In this document: positions 35,820 through 46,100 of the stretch, piece by piece | Numbering within the stretch: the stretch's first letter is position 1 | How the letters are laid out: every line of letters starts with the position of its first letter | Assembly (NCBI GenBank): GCA_000149265.1 | Contig: CH003203.1 | Coordinates: 304,522 to 368,521 of the forward strand | Reading direction: 5' to 3' | Length of the DNA stretch: 64,000 nt | From: Ciona savignyi | Lineage: Eukaryota > Chordata > Ascidiacea > Phlebobranchia > Cionidae | The notes under the pieces: generated by a model | The model's input: the letters and a program-made list of their open reading frames with translations, nothing else | What the model was told of the DNA's origin: nothing | Database searches by the model: none | Made by a program: the position numbers and the translations under genes

Positions 35820-37113
35820 ATATAACCCCAATATATAGAAACCTCGTAAACATTTATTAAAATAAAAGAATTTAAATTAAATTAATACAACTAAATATAA
35901 CACCTATCTGGAGAAACCTCGTAACCAAGGTACAAAGAGCAAAATTAAAAGTTTATTGACTATCTTCTTGCTCCTGAAGTACCATGGAATTATTGACGCA
36001 TAATACGCATTTACAGAGTTAAAGTCACAATGACATTTGTTTCTACTTTGCACGCCGTTTAAAAAACAAAAGAATTGGGGGTTATTCTGAAATAAAGGTT
36101 ATTGTTGGGTAATAATTAATGGTACGGTGACTTATTATGATTACCACAAGTTATGTTGATTTCTCTTTTCACTTCTGTATTCGTGTAAACAAGGGGTACT
36201 TGACCCAGATTTGAAATTTCGAACAGGTGACGTCGCACTTACTAACCTGTGCATTTCTGCTAATGCGACTTAGTTTTAATTGGAAATGTCCATTTCGTTT
36301 AAAATCTGTGATTAAATCCACTACTGCTGTAGCTCCGGCAACACGACCATGGAAATTAGTTCAATTCGGATATCTTGCCATCAAAACTATGCGTTGTTTT
36401 AATCCGGTAGAATTGTCCGATTCAAAGTTGAAACACTTATCGAATATAACACAGTTAAAAGATTTAAATAAATTGCACGTTTTCGTCTTTTCGACATTAA
36501 GTATTATCAAGCTGGACTAAAAGTGTGCAAGCGCGACCCAGTACTGAGGGGGAGCAAGCTGTTCCAGTTAGAAATTCGTAATGTTTAAACCTAAGTGGAT
36601 AACCCGTTCTTCATGATAAAGTAGCAAACGGACATGCTTGTAACCAGCTTAACGGAAAAGATACAAAAAAAAACGGAATAAAAATAATGTTCCCATTTCG
36701 TATTTGATGGGAAAATTAAGCTAAACCGACACAAGTAAAGTTTTGTGCTTTTTAAAGACGAATTACTTTGACCATATTATGTTAGTCGGTCATTTAAATA
36801 TTTTGGAAATGAAACAACAATGTTTATTGTAACTTGGCTTTTGACAAACTTAGATTGTTATCGTGGTGGAGGTGTGAATATTGCCCATTACCGACGCCGT
36901 ACTGTTTCTGCACGACAAGAAATAACAAATTTCCATGTTGTTTGTAAATGCAATTTCGCATATTAAAGGAAGTTTAAACCAGGGTTAATCAAATCAAGCC
37001 AAATAACCAATATTAAATACTTGTTTCTGTTTTAACTTATAGCCATATACCGGCAACTACGGATTATTTTTGGAATCTGAAAAAGTACCTAACCACTGTT
37101 TATCGCCATTGCG

Positions 37114-37137
37114 TGACGTCGTTACTTCGCTATATAG
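37114..37137 (+). promoter_or_regulatory. Gene C core promoter: half-CRE and TATA box
   Basis: TGACGTCG at 37114-37121 and TATATAG at 37131-37137, 58 bp before the ATG at 37195, as in genes A and B. Confidence 0.55.
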
Positions 37138-37194
37138 TTTCAGCTCAGGAATACTATTTCCATTCTCAAAACTCATGCAGCTGGAATGTCTAAA

Positions 37195-40100
37195 ATGTTT
37201 TTTTCAAGGTCATGTTCAGCGTTGATACGACTAACGATTGTGTGTTTACTGTTTCTAATAAGAATGAATGTTATAGCTGGTAAGTAAGGAATATGTTTAC
37301 ATAGTTAAGAAACTAATTAATAAACCTAATATTTAAATGGTGGTATAATATTGGAAACTCTCTAATTGCCCAAATAAAATGATATTATGCTGGCACGGTT
37401 TGTTCATTTCACGTAAAGCAGAATGAGTTTATACAAAACTGATGCTAAAACTACTTTGGTAATATTTTTATAACACGGATAAAAAACTTTATAATTCAAT
37501 AATTATTACATTATATATATTTATGATAAGCAAGTATTTTAATTTCTTATGTCACACAAATTTTATTATTCAGTGGAACCTTGGGAAACTGCCTGTTCCA
37601 CTGGTTTGTTCATGACAAGCGTCGAACACAACGTTACTTTCCTCGACGATATCCGAGTGAATAAAACCCCTGTTTTATGCTTCTGGTCGCTGCAGGCTCC
37701 ACTTAATAAGGTAAGTGAATAGCGAGACAATACTCGGATATTTTGATTGGTTTTTTTACCAGAGCGAATCGGCAGAATTGCCTTTCGGCTTTGACCCAAC
37801 CCACCTTTTCATTTCAAAATTATCTTATATTAACCGACCTTCTAATACTATATATATTTTTACTTATACTCCAGTATATTATATTAGGAAATAAATATTG
37901 ATATAACAATTAGAAAAATTTACTGTATCATCCATGATTCCATGAGTAAACGCATTAGGATAACTGTCCAACGAAGTTATCAGCGAACGAAACATGGTGC
38001 AAAATATATTAACTGATGGGATAATTTATACTACACCCCTGGGATCTCGTATGATATTTATGACTAACTTTAAAAGGACGCATACAATATGACTCGGGAT
38101 TAAATATAGATAAAACTAGAGAGTGTCAACCACGTGTTAACCATCACTATTTGTAAAACACATGTTGTATAACCTATATTTATGCTACAGGGTCCCTAAC
38201 CACAATTTGTATTTTATACACTGAGTATGTAGTTTTTGTTTCTGCAAGCATAAACGCATGGGTCCCACAGTTAACATACCAAACTTATTTTCCATGTTTA
38301 GTTAAATAAAGAACAAACGTCTCTCGAACATTTCAACAAAAATGTTTTAAATTATAGCTTCAAACAGCCCGATTTAGTTTTTCATTGTTTCAGGGAATTC
38401 CCCTGGGCTTAGTAGATAAGTTTTTGTTTTTACATAAGTAAGTCATGCTATGTAACAATTCTTAAAGTTTTAATCTGATTTGTCGACTTCTTGTTGGAGA
38501 TGTCGGTGCGATATGGCATGCCTGTCACAATCACAATTCAGAAACATATCTTCGTTTTCATGGAAATTAACCTATAAGTAAATGTTTTCTTTTTTAATTG
38601 GAACAGAGTGTCTAATGTTTTAGCATTTTACCGAATTTTAATAAAATTAGAGCAGCCGTTCAAGTGCCATGGCTACAAAATCTAATTTATTAGAAAAAAA
38701 ACGTTTTGGTGTTAAACGTCTGAGGAGAATTCCCCAAGATTCATTACCAAAATTTTGGCTTCTGCATATATAGACCATGTTGTCTTACAAATGACCGATT
38801 TTTATTGCGATTTCATTACTCCTCTTGGTAGATGTCGAGGCGACATGGCATGCTTGTCACAATCATGATTTAAGAACATATTCTATTTTCTGGGTATTTC
38901 CCTTGGTAATTTTATTATTTCTTTCAAGTGTTAAATCAATGACTAATGCACTTACATTCCACCAAATTTGATTCAAATTGTAGCATCCGTTAAGCGCTAT
39001 GACCAAAAAAGGCTATTTTTTTAGAAAAAAATACCGTTTTGGTTTTTAACGCCCCAGGGTAAGTCCCCTGAGTTTATCACCCAAAATATTAGTTTCTGCA
39101 TATCTAGACCATGTTGTCTAAAAAATGTCAAATTTTTATTGATATTCCATTACTCCTTCTGGTAGATGTCGGGGCGATATGGTATGCCTGTCACAATTAT
39201 AATTTGAGTACAAAATCTTATTTTTTAGGGTGTTTTCCTAGGTAATTTTTTTATTTCTTCCAAATGTTAAATCAGTGCTTAATGCACTTGTATTCCACCA
39301 AATCTGATTGAAATTGGACTAGCCGTTCAAGCGCTATGCCAAAAAAGCTAAATTTTTCATAAAAAAATACCGTTTTGGTTTTTAACCTACCAGGGGAATT
39401 CCCCTGGATTTATCACCCAAAATTTTGGTTTCTGCATATCTAGACCATGTTGTCTAGCGAAAGGCTAAGTTTCATTACGATTCGATTATTCCTTCTGGTA
39501 GATGTCGGGGCGCCATGCCATGCCTGTCAATCCTATGACGAGAAAATAACGAAAAAAAAACGGACAAAAACAATATGTGTCCCATTTTTCCAAATGGGAC
39601 CCATAATAAGGTGGCTTACGGAACATCTAACTTAAATTCTTAGATAATCGAAGTGCGGTTCCTCCGGTTTGATATTGGCTTCTCCGACATATGTAACAAC
39701 ATGGATTATGTCGGTATTTATGACAACGACATTTTGGTAAGTAATACTCTGATGGAATGTAATACAACCATCAAAATAAAGTAATACATAGAAACGCTAT
39801 GTGTTAAAACTATGTTGTCGGTGTCATGTTACCTGGGTTATCGCCGTGTGAGGTGTATGAATGTGATATTTATTTTTTATTTTTGTGCAACATATTGATT
39901 AAAAGGACTCAACCGTTAAGTAGGCCCTAACTAGCCTACTGACACAAAAAAAACAACAATTATACGGGGTGATTTTGTTCTAGCTGATAGTCCTGAGCGT
40001 AATTAGGCAAGTATCGTTTGTGTGTGGAGGATTAGTATAATTAAATTATTCTACTGAACCGTCTTTTCTTTGATAGTATGGTGGTCGATACTACTGTGGC

Positions 40101-43100
40101 AGAAAGAAACCCAGAGATTTCGTCTCATCAACAAATTTGGTGAAGATCAAATACCGTGCCAACGCCGTCGGAGGCAAAAATTACTTTGAAATCAGTTGGA
40201 AAATAATTGGTGAGTTAATGTGTGTATATACTTGATGGCTAGTGGTGAGTGTTTTAACATTTAAAATCAGGGGCGTTATAACGTATGAAATCGACAGATT
40301 ATCTTACGGGCTAAGTCAAGTAAATGGACTTATGCAGTACGTGTTGTATTGTGGAGAAATTGCTGCTGCAGTTTTTGTATGATTTAATGTTTCAATTTTA
40401 AACCCCTGCGAAGTTAACTGCATAAAGCATAACTATCTATAACAAGCGAGGTCGTCATTATATTAAACATCTACAATGCGCCTACAGTTAACTGGACACA
40501 CAATGTATTGTCATGGTGGCTCGAATATTGTGGCGTTTTCAAGGCGAAACAGGTTATGACGATGCCAGTCGTCCGGTTATAAACCTAACATAGATGTTTC
40601 GTCACATATGTTTCGAGATATATCAACTAGTCAATTTTGGTGCAGATAAATGTCCAGGATTCGCGTGTTGGGAAGGAACTTGTATATTAAAGTCGCAACA
40701 CTGCGATGGAGTGAAGGATTGCGAAGATGATAGCGACGAGATACAATGTGGTGAGTTTGATCTAATACCCCGAGGTGTGTTGGATGAGGTTCTTTTGGAG
40801 TTAATATAAGCAAAAAACTCACTCACGAAGCCAACATTGTTTGATTCAATTTTTATTCTCTAAATCAACTTAAGAAACCTTTACAGAACAAGTGCATGAC
40901 AACCAGGGCGGAACTATCTCGGAGGAATCAGCAGAATGCGGGAAGACGTTTGTTGCTCCCGTATACACTTGGGTGGGTTTTTGCCATTGTACGATTGCAA
41001 ATCACTAACATTTATCACTATTTTTAGGCTAAACACCAAATTTATACAGTTATCTTGCAGATTACGTTATAGATAGCGTGTTGGGAAGTCAGTCGAAAGA
41101 AAATGCAATTAAAACTGGCTAGGTCGGCCATGCCAATAGGCAGGACAGTTGTTTCTTACATTGTGTTTTCCTAATTTTCAAAATCAATATCGTATTCTAC
41201 ATAATTATCCACTTTTGGTATTTTTAATATATTGTTAGGTTCTCTGGTGCCCCACTCCTGTTAACAAAGTTGGTTTCTCACTATTCTTAGTTGTGAATTA
41301 AAAACAAGCTATATTGGTATAAATTTGGTATTAACCTTAAGCTAAAATACGTAATCTGCACCAGAACCATCGAATCGTGGGTGGAAACGAAGCAATACCG
41401 GGTTCGTGGCCTTGGCACGCCGCGCTTGTAAGGTCTTCTACAAGTTTCCCGTTTTGTGGAGGTAGTATCATATCACCGCGTGCGATTCTAACTGCAGCCC
41501 ACTGCCTGGAAAATTTTACCAGGTTTTGTCTATTAAACAAAATAAATACGTAATATTTGGTTAATAAATTTACACCCAAATATCCGTGTACAATAGTGAC
41601 TGTATGACGTATCAAAGAGCTTTGAGAACACGATAAAACAGACTTGGTTGTATATTTGTTATCGAATAAAACTTCCATAACTTAGATTTCATTCTATCAG
41701 CCCAATGCTTAAGATATACGTTGGACGGCATGTGGCTGCTGGAAATAGCGGGGAAGCTTTGATGAACGTTTTGGAGATTACCACACATCCGAAATACAAC
41801 AATTTGTAAGTTTGTATTTTATCAAAGGTAACAATTATAAATTATTTTCGTGATCTCAGCCTATACTCTGCAGAACACTGGACAACGACATCGCCATATT
41901 AAGGCTCGAGAAGTCGATTGTTTATACCTCGACCATCCGACCGATATGTTACAACGACTTTGGTGTGGTAACCGAAGGAACAACTTGTGTTGCCACTGGG
42001 TTCGGCCTATTACGTAAGTCATTGTCTCATTCAAATATGCAAACCCATACTCCAAGCCTTATTTTCTCATTAAAATCAATATTTCTACCTTTTAAGAATC
42101 CAAATTGAAACTTTACCCGACTAAGCTGAACCAGGTACGATTACCTGTGATCAGCAATGCGAACTGCAACAGAGCTTATGGTGGTTTCCTTAACATGAAC
42201 AAACGGATTTGTGCAGGATCAAAACGAGGGGGCGTTGACACTTGCCAGGTTAGTTGATTTAAAAAAGTATACATTGTTGTTGTTGCATTTTTACATTATT
42301 ACTGCTCATATGTAAGTATATCCACTTGCTGAACTGAGCTGCCGTTTCGTGAATCATGAAAATAATATAACACTGGCATTCTATTGGTACAAGTACTTGA
42401 AGTGACAACAGTTGCACAGTGTTAATCTTACTCTATTCCGTACTTACAGGGAGATTCCGGAGGACCGCTAGTTTGTTTGATTGGAGAGTCGACATGGCAT
42501 CAAGTCGGGATAACCTCATTCGGAATAGAATGTGGAAGTCCTCGTTATCCAGGGGTTTATACAAGGGTACCGTATTATGCTGACTGGATAGATTCAGGTA
42601 AAATATTAATTTAAAAAACTTATCTGCTAAATAAAGGACTAATATGACATACAGCAAGCATAACTTTGGAAAAGACATATTTAGATTTTCCCTGTCGGTT
42701 AATAATCAAAGCTTTAAGCTAACGAACCGACGATTTATGTGGCCGAACTAAAGCCTCATTTTACAAAATCAAATGAAAATTAACAACATATAAATCTGAT
42801 AAATAAGCTACAAAAGAAGTATTTAGACACTTGTTGCAATAAATCCCTGCACAATTACAGTTATCACACCTCCAGTCAAAGTTACAGAGGCACCACCAGA
42901 CAAGACGGACGATGGAGTTTCCCCAAGTAAATGATTTAGGCTTTTAAAGTCCCGTTTTTTAGTTATTTTTTACTTTATTTATTTTTTTTTTTTCTGTGTA
43001 AACTCTGGTGACAGGCATGTCCAGCAGTAAGGTCATTGGGTAGAACGCGTTATCGCTTCAGGTTAAAACATTTAAGAATCCTCTGTATCATGCGCAAAGT

Positions 43101-46100
43101 TTTTCTCGACACTTTAATTTTAAACACAGAGGATACCCGCCATCAACGAAAATTTAAAAAAGTTATTTTCAGCATATTTGGCTGTATCGATGATATTGTT
43201 AGGATTAAAAGTAATATTTAAACTTTAAATTAAAATAAAAATTTGATCAAATTTTTAAACCAATTTTAATTAAAAGTGTTTTACCTTTGTTTCTACAAGC
43301 ATAAACAAATAGGTCCCCAAATAAACAAGTCAAACTGGAGGTTTGTATTGTCTGAATAACGAAATAACCTTTTTGTTTCTTTGTTCCTAAATCAAGATTG
43401 TAACCGGCAGGCCATATCGCCCTAATATCTATAAAAAGGAGTGATCGAATAGGATTAAAACTTTAAAGATTATTAGATAACATGTCCCAGATATGTAAAA
43501 ACAGAAATTTATGTACTAAACCCCGGGGTATTCTCCGAAGCTGTGAAAAACTGAAGCTCGCGGTTTTAGAAATTTGGCTTTATTTCACTTTAGCGCTTGA
43601 CAAGATGTTTTAATTTTAAACATATGTGGTAAAATTATCGTAAATCTAACAAAACTATTCTTTTTGTCTTTTTTTACACTACACATGGATAACAAGATCG
43701 GTTTGTTACCTCAGGGATCCATGCATTTATGCTTGCAGAAACAAACTACATACTCAGTGGACAAATTGTGGTTATGGACCCTGATTGTAAAAACACATAG
43801 CATACAAATTGTGCTTTAGAATAGTGGTGGTTAACACTCTCTAGTTAAAAGTTAATTGTTTATTTCAGATTTTAGATTTTTATAAAAAATAAATAAGAAT
43901 ATCGACAACAAAATTGCCTTAAAGGCGACAAAACGGTGGACCTGCTTATATTTGGGTGGGAGTTTCCCTTTATTTACAATTTGCCTCTGTATAACTAGTA
44001 CATACTACCCAACACTTTTAATTATGTTATTAAGGGGAGTTAAATCAGATTCACTGGTTTGAAATCGATTGAGTGTTGTTTTTTTTCTAAAAATGGTTCA
44101 TGGTGGGTATGGGTTGTTCAAATCATGTGCTTTCGCATTGAAATTCACTATCGATTTGTATTGGACATATTCTTCGTTATTATTTAAAGCGTAAATGTGA
44201 CTGAATGATCACTAGATTTTTGTGGAATCGGAACGGGTTAAAGACAGGGGAAATCTTTTTTCATTTTTTTCATTCATGTTTACGGTCTTTATGTCTCTAC
44301 ATTAGTGTTTCCCATCTAACTCATACGAACAATAAGAATAATAGTCTGGTGATTAAGTACGTCGCCTTTCAGCCAAAGGGTTTAAGGTACAAAACTGCTT
44401 GCTACCTAATCAGTTGTGTCTTTGGGCAAGGCAGTTAACGATTTGCGCGAGGTAATCTGACGATTGCCCATGTGTTAACCCCCCTTGGTTTTCCATTCAC
44501 GAGGATAAACATGAATATCCTATCCTTTGGGGCATTTTCCGGGGTACACTGGGTGATTTTAATTGTGTTTTTGTTTTCTGATTCGTGTTGTACATCTTCA
44601 AATTTCTAGAAATTTAAACTAAATATTCCTTTTTAATCCGGAGACATCGGCGTTAACGCCAAAACTGTTCAAAAATTTGCCTTATTTCATATTATATCTT
44701 ATATCATCTTATTCTTTCGTCGATAGCCCTTGTGTTTTTTTTGAAAAATTAAAAGTCAATGCAAACTATGGGCATGTACCTTCAAATTCTTGTACCCCTA
44801 AAAAAACGCCTAAAGTAAAACTAAAAAATACATTATTTAACACATGGCAGATCACCAAATACAAATATTTTTTTACTCAGTTTTATTGTGTTTTTGTATA
44901 CCAACTTAAATCTTATAATATTCCTTTGAAAACAGCTTCTTACGAGAATCGGAAAGATACAACTGTTGGTAGCACAGTGGATACCACACTAACAAGCCGC
45001 CCTTTGGATACCACAGTCAATAGTCGCCCTTTGGATACCACACTAACAAGCCGCCCTTTGGATACCACACTCACCAGTCGACCTTTGGATACCACACTAA
45101 CAAGCCGCCCTTTGGATACCACAGTCAATAGTCGCCCTTTGGATACCACACTAACAAGCCGACCTTTGGATACCACACTAACAAGCCGCCCTTTGGATAC
45201 CACACTCACGAGTCGACCTTTGGATACCACACTAACAAGTCGTCCTTTGGATACCACACTAACAAATCGCCATTTGGATACCACACTAACAAATCGCCCT
45301 TTGAATACCACACTCACGGGTCGCCCTTTGGATACCACACTCACAAGCCGACCTTTGGATACCACACTCACAAGTCGACCTTTGGATACCACACTAACAA
45401 GCCGACCTTTGGATACCACACTAACAAGTCGTCCTTTGGATACCACACTAACAAGTCGTCCTTTGGATACCACACTCACAAGCCGACCTTTGGATACCAC
45501 ACTCACAACCCGTCCTTCGAATACCACACTAACAAGTCGTCCTTTGGATACCACACTAACAAGCCGACCTTTGGATACCACACTAACAAGCCGACCTTTG
45601 GATACCACACTAACAAGTCGTCCTTTGGATACCACACTAACAAGCCGACCTTTGAATACCACACTAACAAGCCGACCTTTGGATACCACACTAACAAGCC
45701 GACCTTTGGATACCACACTCACGAGTCGACCTTTGGATACCACACTAACAAGCCGATCTTTGGATACCACACTAACAAGCCGACCTTTGGATACCACACT
45801 AACAAGCCGACCTTTGGATACCACACTCACAAGCCGACCTTTGGATACCACACTCACGAGTCGACCTTTGGATACCACACTAACAAGTCGTCCTTTGGAT
45901 ACCACACTAACAAATCGCCCTTTGGATACCACACTAACAAATCGCCCTTTGAATACCACACTCACGCGTCGCCCTTTGGATACCACACTCACGAGTCGAC
46001 CTTTGGATACCACACTAACAAGCCGCCCTTTGGATACCACACTCACGAGTCGACCTTTGGATACCACACTAACAAGCCGACCTTTGGATACCACACTAAC

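Larger units (their letters stand above)
31474..41806. repeat. Segmental duplication, unit 2
   Basis: Repeats unit 1 (22234-31473) in direct orientation and holds gene C exons 1-8. Sequence present only here: the hairpin-ended element at 38116-39606 and a hAT-type MITE at 35368-35819. The end is placed near the start of gene C intron 8, where the two copies diverge. Confidence 0.85.
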
